This document shows positions 9,299 through 18,346 of a stretch of DNA of 64,000 nt, in pieces (the stretch's first letter is position 1; every line of letters starts with the position of its first letter). The stretch covers positions 124,001 through 188,000 of the forward strand of contig CAJMMT010000002.1 of the NCBI GenBank assembly GCA_905214715.1, given 5' to 3'. The DNA comes from an uncultured bacterium. GTDB taxonomy: Bacteria; Bacteroidota; Bacteroidia; Bacteroidales; Muribaculaceae. The position numbers were made by a program, and so were the translations under genes. Under the pieces are notes generated by a model that was given only the letters and a program-made list of their open reading frames with translations, was not told where the DNA came from and searched no databases.

Positions 9299-10543
9299 TT
9301 ATCTTAATTTTATTTTTTGTTTCGTCTTTATATTGCTGTCGCCTGATATGACTACCTCTTCCCCCGGCTCTATCCCCGACTTTACCTCTACCCATTCGGC
9401 CGAGACGTCCCCCAACATCACATCGCGCCTTTCAAGCGTGTCTCCATCTTTTACCACGAACATACGATAGGGACCGGGACCGGCATAATAGGAGCCGTAA
9501 GGGATTCTGACAACATTCTCTTTGAGGTCATAGACCACATTGCCTCGGGCCGTAAGTCCGGAACGAAGTCCGGCATCCGGTTCCTCAAGCACTATCGTGA
9601 AGGGCACCACACCGGAATTGGATTTGGCATTAAGATTGCTCACATGACCATTGTAATCTTTTTTCCCTATGCGCAGTCTTACCGGAGCTCCGACATTCAC
9701 TTTGTCGCTCTGGCTTTCCCCAACCTCGGCCGCCACTTTGAATCGGCTCAGGTCAGATACCAATGCCACTTTCTCACCGGCACCGACACTTCCCCCGATC
9801 GACTGGTTGATGAATGTTACTATACCGGAAATTGGCGCGCAAAGCTTCGCGTCATCGAGCGTGCGAGCCGCCTCCTGAAGGTTGCGGAGACAAATATCAC
9901 CTTCAAGCTGTTTGCTACGGGCCGCAGCAGCTTCTACCCGGCGTTCGTTGGCAAGCTGTCTGCGCATCTGCTCTATCTCCATGCAAGCCGTGCGGTATGC
10001 CAATTCCGCCTGACGTATCCGTTCCCCGGTACCGCTCCCTACGCTGTCGAGTCTCTTTTCATTCTCCACCTGGGCCTTCAACTGGTCTGCGGCCATCTGC
10101 CGGGTCTTGATGCGCATCTCCAGATCAGTCAGCTTCGTATGGCTGTTCAGCCGCGACTGCTCTATCTCGTTCCGTTTCATGGCTAACTCGTCACTTATCT
10201 GCTGGTATTTCACCTCGGTACTCTGAAGGTCGAGGCGCAGCAACGGTGTGCCGGCCATCACACTGTCGCCTTCGCGACAATAAACTTCCACAATACTCGA
10301 TGCCACAGGCGACGAGACAATCACCTCCGTAGCCGGCACTACATGACCGGTTACGCTCACCGAACTCTCCACATCTCCTCGCTCGGCCCGACTGATGATA
10401 AGGTCAGACCGCTTCACACTCGGTATGGCCAACCACCACACCACCGCGATTGCCGCGAGCGCTACCAACGAACAGCCGACCCAAATGGCGATGCGTTTAT
10501 AGAGTGTCTTCTTTCTTTCAGATGCAGGTATTTCAATATCCAT
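9299..10543 (-). CDS. HlyD/MacA-type periplasmic adaptor (membrane fusion protein)
   Basis: A 414-residue adaptor with one membrane anchor (about residues 19-41, IAIWVGCSLVALAAIAVVWW). Next come a lipoyl-like half motif (SSVSVTGHVVPATEVIVSSP), a long coiled-coil hairpin (about 112-215, many K, E, Q and R), the second lipoyl half (LCAPISGIVTF) and beta-barrel domains (FKVAAEVGESQSDKVNVGAPV). It should link the ABC permeases to TolC. It is the first gene of the seven-gene set, and no clear promoter motif was found in front of it. Confidence 0.92.
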   Translation of the reverse strand: MDIEIPASERKKTLYKRIAIWVGCSLVALAAIAVVWWLAIPSVKRSDLIISRAERGDVESSVSVTGHVVPATEVIVSSPVASSIVEVYCREGDSVMAGTPLLRLDLQSTEVKYQQISDELAMKRNEIEQSRLNSHTKLTDLEMRIKTRQMAADQLKAQVENEKRLDSVGSGTGERIRQAELAYRTACMEIEQMRRQLANERRVEAAAARSKQLEGDICLRNLQEAARTLDDAKLCAPISGIVTFINQSIGGSVGAGEKVALVSDLSRFKVAAEVGESQSDKVNVGAPVRLRIGKKDYNGHVSNLNAKSNSGVVPFTIVLEEPDAGLRSGLTARGNVVYDLKENVVRIPYGSYYAGPGPYRMFVVKDGDTLERRDVMLGDVSAEWVEVKSGIEPGEEVVISGDSNIKTKQKIKLR

Positions 10544-10663
10544 CTCGTATCTTTTCTATCAAATTATATTTCTGTTCGCAAACGGCCAATTACCACCGCT
10601 GCCAAAAGAGTTACAACGACCATGCCAAAACAGCATATCACTGATAACAAGATATATACAAAA

Positions 10664-10697
10664 CGATGCGGCTGTCCGAAATCGGACAGCCGCATCG
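10664..10697 (-). terminator. Perfect 16-bp hairpin, probable intrinsic terminator
   Basis: CGATGCGGCTGTCCGA at 10664-10679 is exactly repeated in inverse at 10682-10697, with two bases between. On the minus strand it is followed by a T-rich stretch (TTTTGTATATAT). It lies downstream of the solute-binding-like gene and upstream of the exporter operon, so it likely separates these two transcripts. Confidence 0.75.
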
Positions 10698-10710
10698 TAA
10701 GCGGACAATA

Positions 10711-10812
10711 ATTAGTCATTTGTCATTAGTCGGTACAGTCTCCAATTACTAATGACTACCGACTATTGACCAATGACTAATGACTAATGACTAATGACTA
10801 ACGACTAATGAC
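10711..10812. repeat. Heptamer array forming an imperfect 25-bp inverted repeat with core CAGTCTCCAAT
   Basis: Copies of GTCATTAG-like heptamers fill this stretch. The left arm at 10711-10735 pairs with 10757-10781 at 23 of 25 positions. The centre holds CAGTCTCCAAT (10736-10746), also found in inverse at 35272-35282 inside a second array of the same type. Further TGACTAA copies run on into the last codons of the neighbouring gene. Confidence 0.85.
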
Positions 10813-11583
10813 AGCATTAAGCCTCTTCAAAAGCTCGGTATCGTTTCTTCTGACCGCCCATACCTGAAACTGGGTGAACGCTACGGGCGTCTCTATATTC
10901 AAATCGGGATAGCGGCCGTTTTTCAACATGCGTGCAGTTATCTCGTTTATAACCGAATAACGGTACTGCCCCGTAGCCGTACGCATCGCCAGGTATTCTT
11001 CACCGGTATTTTCTTCGGCCGCAATATAAATGGTATCTCCAATCTCACGCATCAGATTATGCAGTCTGCGTTCGGCCGCCGACCCTTTTTCCACATGCAC
11101 CGTGTCGCCGGCAAGATCAAGTGCTGACGTTACCGGCTTCTCATCACCCTTTGGCGGACGCTGAACCAACACCAATTTGTCGAGCCACACCTCATCGGTG
11201 GTCAAAACCCGCGTCTTAAGATTATTGTCGGAAGGAAGCGAAGCCAATATGTCATATTGACCGGACTCCAGAGCAGGCAAGGTCTCCGCGGCAGACACCA
11301 CGGGCCACAAACGCAACGGCCATCCCAAGGAATCCCTCATATAGGTCAGTAACCGATAGTTGGCTCCGGTGAGTGTGTCGCCGCTCAGCGCATAACTCCC
11401 GGGGCCGTAAACTACAGCCACGTCAAGGGTATCTCCTTCCGAGAACCCTCGTTCCACAGGGGGAAGAGTGTGCGGCCCCCTGCAGTTACGCAACAGCCCT
11501 GCCATAATAAACACAAGTATCAGCAACAACACATAAAGCGCTATCTGCTTGTTCCCCTTGGCCTGAAAACGTCTTAAGCTCAT
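10798..11583 (-). CDS. Membrane-anchored solute-binding-like protein (SBP_bac_3/MltF-like)
   Basis: A 261-residue protein with an N-terminal membrane segment (about 14-31, IALYVLLLILVFIMAGLL) followed by a periplasmic domain of the amino-acid-binding protein type (TLDVAVVYGPGSYAL, LESGQYDILASLPSDNNLKTR, YRYSVINEITARMLKNG). The domain resembles the binding lobe of MltF, but no lytic transglycosylase domain follows. It may therefore be a sensor or an uptake helper, and its ligand is unknown. The last codons (for VISR and the stop) are made of the GTCATTAG repeat that lies downstream. A second heptamer array lies just upstream of its start. Confidence 0.75.
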   Translation of the reverse strand: MSLRRFQAKGNKQIALYVLLLILVFIMAGLLRNCRGPHTLPPVERGFSEGDTLDVAVVYGPGSYALSGDTLTGANYRLLTYMRDSLGWPLRLWPVVSAAETLPALESGQYDILASLPSDNNLKTRVLTTDEVWLDKLVLVQRPPKGDEKPVTSALDLAGDTVHVEKGSAAERRLHNLMREIGDTIYIAAEENTGEEYLAMRTATGQYRYSVINEITARMLKNGRYPDLNIETPVAFTQFQVWAVRRNDTELLKRLNAVISR

Positions 11584-11586
11584 GGA

Positions 11587-11660
11587 ATATCAGTCATCAG
11601 TCATTAGTCATCAGTCATTAGTCATCAGTCATTAGTCATTAGACACTTGTCATTGGTCCC
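11587..11660. repeat. Heptamer array upstream of the solute-binding-like gene
   Basis: Repeated CAGTCAT/TAGTCAT units, of the same kind as at 10711-10812 but without the CAGTCTCCAAT core. They fill most of the gap between the porin gene and the next gene on the minus strand. Confidence 0.8.
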
Positions 11661-11695
11661 TAAAGACCTTAATGACCCTACAGCCCCTAAAAACC

Positions 11696-13729
11696 TCAAT
11701 TAGCGAAATCAACCGACAGCCCCAGCATTATTCTGCGTGGATTGGCCGGATAACCGGGCAGCGAAAAATAATTGTTACCGAACCAGCCCTGGTTTACGTG
11801 AGATACCATCACATAGAATCGCGCCTGGTAAAGCTTCGCGTTGATATAGGCGTTACAGAATGCGTAGTCGCCGAGGTTGGTGTGCTGCTGGGTGTGGAAA
11901 GTCATCAAGGCAGGCTGATAGGCCAAACCGCAATACTGGGTATAGTAATCGCAATCGGCGCCTATCTGCAGATGCAACACCCGAAAGGCGGTAAACTGCA
12001 GATATAGGTTGGAGTAGACCGACAGCTTGGGCAACGGCAACACACGCGAGTCGGATGTCTCCTGATATGTTATTCTGTTGTCCCAATGCAGTATGCCCAG
12101 ATTCAGACGCTGGTCTATCGACGCGGTGAAAAGGCTCACCGGACTTCCCGCCTGAGCGGGCAACGACTTGTCGTTGAAATAAATCAGGTTGCGTATATTC
12201 TCGAAACCGGCGCTGATGGTCGTGCCGCTTTTAGGATAGCTTACGGTACCCCCGACCCTGAAAGAATTGGTGCGCGAAAAATTATTGCTCCATGCGAAGT
12301 GGTTCGATACATAATGCTGTAACAGCCAGGAAGGAGTCGCATTCTTGAAATGACCTCGTGCCGAAACGCTCAACGTGTCGCGCCAGAGAGGTATACGGGT
12401 TGTGATTCCACCTTTTATATCCATATCGCCGGCATAGTCGCCCGAAAGGCCGAACCGCGCGTCGGCATCATATCTCAATATCGAACCTCGGGTCTTCTCC
12501 AATCGTCCTCCTACCCATAATATGGTCTCGTCATGTCGCGGTATATTCTGTATGTCGGCCGGAAGCGGGGTCAATCCGTCAGCTCCGGCCGGCCAGGCAT
12601 ATTGCGGGTCGGTGGCCGAAGGAAGCGAATAACGGCGGTGATCAACGCTGGCGTAAGCTCCTATTCCGAACTTGGCCCACTTCTGAAATCCCTCTATCAT
12701 CGAGACACCTATGGTGTTGGTATAAGTGTCGAGGGTGGTGACATCCGAAGTATATTCCGGATTAAGATAGGAATGCCCCCAGAAATCCTGAGTCTCGGTG
12801 GCCGAGAAATCGCGGAAAGCGTGGCGGTCGTGTGTATATTCGAATGAATACAGGATCTTGGTATGGGCCACGAATTCCGGCCTGACGAGGGTGTCGTTCA
12901 CTTCCACATCATGCCAATATCCCAACTTATAGGCATGGGTAGTGAAAAGCCGCGCGCCTGTAAGACGGTTAAAGGCATTGGAAAGTCTCACAGGTATGCT
13001 TGTGGTTTCTATCTTGCTCACTCCACCCTGAAGTGCGGCCGGGTCTATTATGTAACCAGGGTCCGTTATGCCTCCGTTCTCACGGTTCAGCGAATTGTAC
13101 TGCTGATACATGGCTTGCATCTCGTAACGGCTGCCGGTATAATAGACTGTGCCGCCGAACGAAAAATTCTTTACCGCGAGATTGGCATAGCAACCCTTGG
13201 AATGGATATAGTCGGCAAAGGCTCCTATGCCGATATTGCGGTTCACGTTCCCGGCGAACTCTCCTTTCACACGATCCTGATGCGTATCGGAACCGCCGCC
13301 ATAATTATAGCTTACCAACGTCATGGGGGTATAGACGTTGTAAAATTTCTGTTTTCTTATGGATGGCACCCAGGGTGAGAGCGCGTCGGCAAAAAAGAAA
13401 TCGCCACGAGAAGGACGTTCGAAATATATAAGGTTTATACCCTCGCCACCCATGTTGGAGGTGCAGGCATACGCATCCGAGACCATAGACGGTATTGTCT
13501 GGCGCTGATAGTTGTACTGTAGAGTGTCGATGGTGGACTCTTCGTGAAATCCTAACGGTGTGGTCAGTGTCCATGCACTCGGCTTGGGCTTGGGTAACGT
13601 ATCGTTCTTTGACTGACCGCCCGGGGTTTTCATCGCCTTGGGCACAGACTGCGACAATGCGTCCGCGGCGCCCGCTGCTATCAGGGGCGCCGCAAACATA
13701 GATATTTTCAGAGCGAGAGGTATTTTCAT
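11696..13729 (-). CDS. Putative outer membrane porin (Porin_10-like)
   Basis: A 677-residue predicted beta-barrel protein with an N-terminal export signal (ends near ALSQS). The sequence is rich in alternating strands with aromatic residues, for example FAGNVNRNIGIGAFADYIHSKG, and ends in the strand IMLGLSVDFAN. This pattern matches the Bacteroidota 'putative porin' family. It begins 7 bases after the AspT-type transporter gene, so the two are probably cotranscribed and may form an outer/inner membrane route for the same small solute. That pairing is inference. Exact substrate unknown. Confidence 0.75.
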   Translation of the reverse strand: MKIPLALKISMFAAPLIAAGAADALSQSVPKAMKTPGGQSKNDTLPKPKPSAWTLTTPLGFHEESTIDTLQYNYQRQTIPSMVSDAYACTSNMGGEGINLIYFERPSRGDFFFADALSPWVPSIRKQKFYNVYTPMTLVSYNYGGGSDTHQDRVKGEFAGNVNRNIGIGAFADYIHSKGCYANLAVKNFSFGGTVYYTGSRYEMQAMYQQYNSLNRENGGITDPGYIIDPAALQGGVSKIETTSIPVRLSNAFNRLTGARLFTTHAYKLGYWHDVEVNDTLVRPEFVAHTKILYSFEYTHDRHAFRDFSATETQDFWGHSYLNPEYTSDVTTLDTYTNTIGVSMIEGFQKWAKFGIGAYASVDHRRYSLPSATDPQYAWPAGADGLTPLPADIQNIPRHDETILWVGGRLEKTRGSILRYDADARFGLSGDYAGDMDIKGGITTRIPLWRDTLSVSARGHFKNATPSWLLQHYVSNHFAWSNNFSRTNSFRVGGTVSYPKSGTTISAGFENIRNLIYFNDKSLPAQAGSPVSLFTASIDQRLNLGILHWDNRITYQETSDSRVLPLPKLSVYSNLYLQFTAFRVLHLQIGADCDYYTQYCGLAYQPALMTFHTQQHTNLGDYAFCNAYINAKLYQARFYVMVSHVNQGWFGNNYFSLPGYPANPRRIMLGLSVDFAN

Positions 13730-13736
13730 TGTTTCT

Positions 13737-15428
13737 TTACATAAAGCAAAGTATCACTATCTGGGCCATGATGACGCGCATGAACATAGTGAGAGGATAA
13801 ACCGTAGAATAGGCCACGGCCGGCGAGTCATTATTAGCCACTTTATTGGCATAGGCAAGTGCCGGTGGGTCGGTATAGTTGCCGCTCATCATACCCATTA
13901 TGGTCAGATAGTTCATCTTATATTTCCAACGTGCCAATATTCCGACTATTATCAGCGGGAACACTGTTATTATAAAACCATAACCGACCCAGATGGCGCC
14001 GCGTACGTTGAAGACGGTGGCTGCGAAATCTTTTCCTGCCGCTATACCTACAGAGGCGAGGAAGAGGCAGATACCTATCTCGCGAAGCAATAGGTTGGCC
14101 GCCGAACTGGTATAGGTAACCAGATGGAATTTGGTACCGTATGCCGATATCAGGATGGCCACTACCAACGGACCACCGGCGAGACCGAGTTTCATCGGCA
14201 CCGACATACCCGGGAACTGCAAAGGTATGCTGCCTACTATTATTCCGAGGAAGATACCTATGAACATGGTTATCAGGTTGGGTTCGTTAAGACGGCGCAT
14301 GGAGTTGCCGAGTTTTTCAGCCAGGCGGTTTATGTCTGCCTCCTTACCCACAACTGTAAGACGGTCTCCCATCTGCAGGCGAAGGCTCGGAGTTGCCAAA
14401 AGATCCATCCCGGCGCGGTTTATGCGTGTTACATTCAATTTATAACCCATACGCAGACGCATGGACCCAAGTTTCACTCCGTTGTATTCGGTCTTGGTTA
14501 CCACTATACGGCGCGAAACCACAGGACCCTGGGCCATTTCCCACTGCTTATCTACCGCCGGACCGAGGAAACGGTGGAAAACCTCCTCGTCCTGTACCGA
14601 GCACACCACAAGCACAAGATCGTTGATTTCCAATGTCGACTGCGAATTGGGAATCACAATGGTTCCATCAGGCTTCTCGATTCGCGATATTACAAAGTTG
14701 CACGATATGACCGTATGTATCTTCGATATGGTAAGTCCGGCCATAAGTTCGTTGGTTATCCTGAACGTCACAAGATGCGGAGCAAGCTGAGAGTCTGTTT
14801 TTTCCTCTTCTATTTCTCTTATCTCCTGATCTACGTCCACACCAAAGAACTTCCTTATTATCAGCATGGTGATTATAATACCGATTACTCCGAGAGGATA
14901 TGCGGCCGCATATCCCATAGACATCTGCTGCGAAATATCATAAGACTGAGGATCGACCTGCAACACAGTCTGCTGAGCCGCGCCAAGACCGGGGGTATTG
15001 GTAACAGCTCCGCTCATTATGCCTACCAGCTGCGCTATCGAGGTATCGCCCGACGCACCACCTTGCAGATAGTAGATAGCGATCGTTATGGCTACGTTAA
15101 GTCCTATTCCGATCATAGCCAGCATATTCATGCGTATTCCTCCCTCCTTGAAAGAGGAGAAGAAACCGGGGCCGACCTGCATACCTATCGAGAAAATAAA
15201 TAGTATGAGTCCGAACTCCCTTAGGAAATGCAGTGTGTCGCCGTTTACCTCATACCCCAGATGTCCGAGCAGGATACCTACGAAAAGCACAAAGGTAACG
15301 CCCAGAGAAACACCCATTATCTTGACCTTGCCAAGATATATGCCGGCGAAAATCACGAAGGCGTATAACAGAATCGAGGCCGCGAGCGACGTGTTTCCGG
15401 GAGAGAGCAGTTCTATAAACCAATCCAT
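13737..15428 (-). CDS. AspT/YidE-type transporter with two RCK_C (TrkA-C) domains
   Basis: A 563-residue membrane protein made of two halves of about five membrane segments each, around a cytoplasmic centre. The N-terminal half includes FGLILFIFSIGMQVGPGFF and GIMSGAVTNTPGLGAAQQ. The second half repeats it with IGICLFLASVGIAAGKDF and MSGNYTDPPALAYAN. Between them are two TrkA-C-like domains. This layout is that of the aspartate:alanine exchanger family (YidE/YbjL duplication). Transport of a carboxylate or amino acid is expected but the substrate cannot be assigned. Confidence 0.88.
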   Translation of the reverse strand: MDWFIELLSPGNTSLAASILLYAFVIFAGIYLGKVKIMGVSLGVTFVLFVGILLGHLGYEVNGDTLHFLREFGLILFIFSIGMQVGPGFFSSFKEGGIRMNMLAMIGIGLNVAITIAIYYLQGGASGDTSIAQLVGIMSGAVTNTPGLGAAQQTVLQVDPQSYDISQQMSMGYAAAYPLGVIGIIITMLIIRKFFGVDVDQEIREIEEEKTDSQLAPHLVTFRITNELMAGLTISKIHTVISCNFVISRIEKPDGTIVIPNSQSTLEINDLVLVVCSVQDEEVFHRFLGPAVDKQWEMAQGPVVSRRIVVTKTEYNGVKLGSMRLRMGYKLNVTRINRAGMDLLATPSLRLQMGDRLTVVGKEADINRLAEKLGNSMRRLNEPNLITMFIGIFLGIIVGSIPLQFPGMSVPMKLGLAGGPLVVAILISAYGTKFHLVTYTSSAANLLLREIGICLFLASVGIAAGKDFAATVFNVRGAIWVGYGFIITVFPLIIVGILARWKYKMNYLTIMGMMSGNYTDPPALAYANKVANNDSPAVAYSTVYPLTMFMRVIMAQIVILCFM

Positions 15429-15552
15429 AAACCTTAGAATTCTTTTACGAAGAGAGTTATTACTGTATTAACTTATCTGTATATTTGATTATATTATAGG
15501 GCTTCCTGTTATCGAGATTAAGAGAGTGTTTTCGCCATCTTGTCGGAAACAT

Positions 15553-15585
15553 TTTGCAAAATTACAAAAATCTTCCCTATCTTTG
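15553..15585 (+). promoter_or_regulatory. Bacteroidota promoter for the helicase gene
   Basis: TTTG at 15553-15556 and TATCTTTG at 15578-15585, 21 bases apart, match the -33 and -7 consensus. The transcript would start near 15592, about 35 bases before the GTG start. The rest of the 198-base divergent gap shows no other clear signal. A possible minus-strand -7 (TAATTTTG) overlaps at 15557-15564. Confidence 0.7.
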
Positions 15586-15626
15586 CCTATAATCAGCATC
15601 CAATTATACACCTCTGCTAATATCAA

Positions 15627-17822
15627 GTGGAATACAATACTATTTCAGACAATCCGAAACTAAAACTGGCATGGGAACTTATTGAAAACACAGGTTGTTC
15701 CCTATACCTTACCGGTAAAGCCGGAACCGGCAAAACCACTTTCCTGCGGTCGCTCGTCGAGAACTCACGTAAACGTCTCGTAGTACTCGCTCCTACCGGT
15801 ATAGCTGCCATTAACGCCGGCGGCGTTACGATCCATTCCTTTTTTCAGCTGCCGTTCGGTCCTTTCATTCCGGGTGCCAGACGCGCCGACTCCGCCCGTT
15901 ACCGCATAGGTAAATCCAAGGTGGCTCTGATCAGGAGTCTCGACCTTGTTGTCATAGATGAGATAAGTATGGTACGATCCGACCTGCTCGATGCCGTAGA
16001 CGATGCTCTGAAACGCATACGCCGTTCGCCACTTCCTTTCGGAGGTGTACAGATGCTGCTTATCGGCGACCTGCAACAGCTGCCTCCGGTAGTGAAAGAT
16101 GACGAAGCCGAAATGCTCAGGCCTTTCTACAATTCTCCCTATTTTTTCGATTCTACCGCCCTGTCGGCCGTACCGATGAAATGCGTGGAGCTTGACATGG
16201 TGTACCGGCAGACCGATACCGCCTTTCTGTCGCTACTGAACGACATACGCACGGGAGCACCCAAAGAGAGTACCCTCCGTGCTCTCAATTCCAGATACAT
16301 TCCCGGTTTCGTACCTCCCGAAGGAACTGACTACATAAGGCTCACTACCCACAACGCCACGGCAAGGGATATAAATTCGCACCAGCTCGGGCTGCTGGAC
16401 TCTCCATCCTTTACCTACAGCGCGTCGGTAAAAGGAAAATTTCCCGAAACATCTTTCCCGGCCGACGACCGTCTGGTCCTGAAACAGGGAGCCCAGGTGA
16501 TGTTTATCAAGAACGACCCTTCAGGCGAGAAGAAGTATTACAACGGAATGATGGGCCGCGTTGTAGACCTGTCAGACGAGCATGTATATGTGAAGGTGCC
16601 GGAATCGGAGTTTCCCATAGATGTAACCGCCGAAGAATGGTTGAACAACCGGTATGAGGTTGAGGCCGACAGCGGCGAGATAAAAGAGGTGCGCGAAGGT
16701 TCTTTCTCGCAGATTCCTCTCAGACTGGCATGGGCGGTTACCGTTCATAAAAGCCAGGGACTTACTTTCGACAATGCTGTTATCGACGTGTCGCGCTCCT
16801 TTGCCCACGGCCATGCCTACGTGGCACTTTCGCGCTGTCGCACACTTGATGGACTCGTGCTCGACTCTCCCATCGGATACAATGCGGTGATTTCCGACGG
16901 ACGGGTAAACGATTTTCTCAATACATGCGCCGCCAATCCGCTTTCCAATGACGAACTTAAGTATCTTACTTTCAATTATGCACTTGAGTGTCTCGACAAC
17001 CTATTCGCACTGTCAGCCTTGAATGACGCTCACAGTGAGTATTACCGCGTGGTAGCGGAGGCGTTCTGCAAAACACAACCCGGAATCGCCGACCGGCACA
17101 ATCGTTTTGCAGAAGAGATACTGGCTCCTCTTTCGGCAGTGGCTTCACGTTTCGCATTACAATATCGGTCGTTGGCTACCGCCGACCCCGGACAGGATGC
17201 ATGCAGGGCTGTCGCCAAGCGTGTCCGCGAGGCATCGGCTTATTTCAGCAAGCAACTTTCACCACTCACCGGACTGATTGCCGACACACCTGTTACCCAC
17301 ACGTCGAAAGCATTGTCAAAAAAGCTGTCGGAAAAGAGAAAAGAATTGAGCGACGCACTAAAAGAAGCGCTATACATTTTCTCAGCCCTTGGGAATGAGG
17401 ATTTCTCCCCTGCCTTATATCATAAACTACGGAGCGAGGTAGTCCTTTCAGACCTAAGGCAACCATCGACCGGAATATCCAAGTCTCCGACCGGAATATC
17501 TAAAAAAGAAGGTCAGGCGACCTGTTCTCGCTCTTCTCGTACCAAAGCCCCGCGCAGAATATGTGAAGGCATTACATACGACGATCTGCTGAACCCGGGA
17601 ATCTACGACGCGCTCGCCGAATGGCGCAACGCTGTCAGCAAGTCTTTGGGAATCCCGGCCTTCACCATCGCCCATAACCGCATGCTTGCCTTGATATCTG
17701 ACGCGTTGCCGACCACGACCGACGAGCTGCTGGCAATACCCTACGTAGGGAAATCATTCTGCACGCGCTACGGATCCGATGTCCTCGAGATAATCGACGA
17801 ATTCCGACCGACAACCATCTGA
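15627..17822 (+). CDS. Pif1/RecD-like superfamily 1 DNA helicase with C-terminal HRDC domain
   Basis: A 731-residue helicase starting at GTG (no ATG precedes the first motif). Motifs: Walker A GKAGTGKTTF near residue 28, Walker B VVIDEISMV, motif III LIGDLQQLPPV, a UvrD-like C-terminal part with AVTVHKSQGLTFDNAVID and AYVALSRCRTLDGLVL. The last 75 residues form an HRDC-like nucleic-acid-binding domain (AEWRNAVSKSLGIPAFTIAHN). Between them is a helix-rich linker carrying a small TGISK duplication. ATP-driven unwinding of DNA in replication or repair is expected. Common in Bacteroidota as a single gene with no fixed partner. Confidence 0.9.
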   Translation: MEYNTISDNPKLKLAWELIENTGCSLYLTGKAGTGKTTFLRSLVENSRKRLVVLAPTGIAAINAGGVTIHSFFQLPFGPFIPGARRADSARYRIGKSKVALIRSLDLVVIDEISMVRSDLLDAVDDALKRIRRSPLPFGGVQMLLIGDLQQLPPVVKDDEAEMLRPFYNSPYFFDSTALSAVPMKCVELDMVYRQTDTAFLSLLNDIRTGAPKESTLRALNSRYIPGFVPPEGTDYIRLTTHNATARDINSHQLGLLDSPSFTYSASVKGKFPETSFPADDRLVLKQGAQVMFIKNDPSGEKKYYNGMMGRVVDLSDEHVYVKVPESEFPIDVTAEEWLNNRYEVEADSGEIKEVREGSFSQIPLRLAWAVTVHKSQGLTFDNAVIDVSRSFAHGHAYVALSRCRTLDGLVLDSPIGYNAVISDGRVNDFLNTCAANPLSNDELKYLTFNYALECLDNLFALSALNDAHSEYYRVVAEAFCKTQPGIADRHNRFAEEILAPLSAVASRFALQYRSLATADPGQDACRAVAKRVREASAYFSKQLSPLTGLIADTPVTHTSKALSKKLSEKRKELSDALKEALYIFSALGNEDFSPALYHKLRSEVVLSDLRQPSTGISKSPTGISKKEGQATCSRSSRTKAPRRICEGITYDDLLNPGIYDALAEWRNAVSKSLGIPAFTIAHNRMLALISDALPTTTDELLAIPYVGKSFCTRYGSDVLEIIDEFRPTTI

Positions 17823-17823
17823 T

Positions 17824-17854
17824 TTTGTCATTTCCGAAATTTGTTGTAACTTTG
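17824..17854 (+). promoter_or_regulatory. Bacteroidota promoter for rpmE2
   Basis: TTTG at 17824-17827 and TAACTTTG at 17847-17854 with 19 bases between, a close match to the -33/-7 consensus. It starts within a few bases of the helicase stop codon, so rpmE2 has its own transcript with a leader of about 70 bases. Confidence 0.75.
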
Positions 17855-17930
17855 TAGGCCATTTGGCGGGATCGCGACCTGCCAACAACTTTTTACATTA
17901 GTCAAATTAATTTAACTGCAGAAAATTAAG

Positions 17931-18185
17931 ATGAAAAAAGACATCCATCCTTCCAACTACCGCGAGGTGGTTTTCAAAGATATGTCTAACGACGAAATCT
18001 TTATCACCCGCTCTACCGTAGCATCGCGTGAGACCATCGAAGTAGATGGCAAGGAATATCCCCTGGTGAAGCTTGAAATCACCTCTTCTTCCCACCCCTT
18101 CTTCACCGGCAAGCAGAAGCTGGTCGATACCGCCGGTCGCGTGGACAAGTTCCGCAGCCGTTACGGCAACCGCACGAAGAAGTAA
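17931..18185 (+). CDS. rpmE2: 50S ribosomal protein L31, type B
   Basis: An 84-residue protein with the L31 pattern (MKKDIHPSNYREVVFKD, SSSHPFFTGKQKLVDTAGRV, FRSRYG). It has no cysteines, so it is the zinc-free form, and it carries the middle extension typical of type B. It is a bridge protein of the large ribosomal subunit. Own promoter in front and strong terminator behind. Confidence 0.97.
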   Translation: MKKDIHPSNYREVVFKDMSNDEIFITRSTVASRETIEVDGKEYPLVKLEITSSSHPFFTGKQKLVDTAGRVDKFRSRYGNRTKK

Positions 18186-18217
18186 TCTTCTCAAGCATCC
18201 GGGATACATATCCCCCA

Positions 18218-18246
18218 AAACAGGTGCCCGGGTGGGGCACCTGTTT
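18218..18246 (+). terminator. rpmE2 terminator hairpin
   Basis: A perfect 12-bp stem (AAACAGGTGCCC at 18218-18229, inverse at 18235-18246) with a 5-base loop, 33 bases after the rpmE2 stop. Confidence 0.85.
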
Positions 18247-18291
18247 CTGTTAAAAACGGTTATAATAATCCCGATTATAATATCCGACATA

Positions 18292-18328
18292 AAAAACCGC
18301 AGGTGTCTTGAAGACTCCTGCGGTTTTT
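18292..18328. terminator. Terminator hairpin of the carboxyltransferase gene (works from either side)
   Basis: A 12-bp stem (AAAAACCGCAGG and its inverse) continues, after one mismatched pair, into a further 5-bp stem with a one-base loop. A-runs and T-runs lie on both sides. It begins 18 bases after the minus-strand gene that ends at 18347 and also backs up the rpmE2 terminator. Confidence 0.85.
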
Positions 18329-18346
18329 GGGTCTATAAGAGTATTG

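Noticed and set aside
10544..10710. Sigma-54 promoter before the exporter operon
   Set aside because: The only similar stretch (TTGGCCGTTTGC on the minus strand) has 3 bases instead of 7 between TGGC and TTGC.
10711..11660. CRISPR array
   Set aside because: The repeated units are 7 bases long with no spacers of constant size and no cas genes nearby.
10711..11660. Composite mobile element made of the two heptamer arrays and the gene between them
   Set aside because: No transposase, no terminal inverted repeats of matching design (only one array has the core), and no target duplication seen.
14124..15203. A 359-codon plus-strand open frame over the AspT-type transporter gene
   Set aside because: Antisense shadow with no recognisable domain; the opposite strand encodes a clear membrane transporter.
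17456..17510. Internal repeat in the helicase gene as a sign of rearrangement
   Set aside because: Only a short duplication of about six codons in a linker; the frame and domains are intact.
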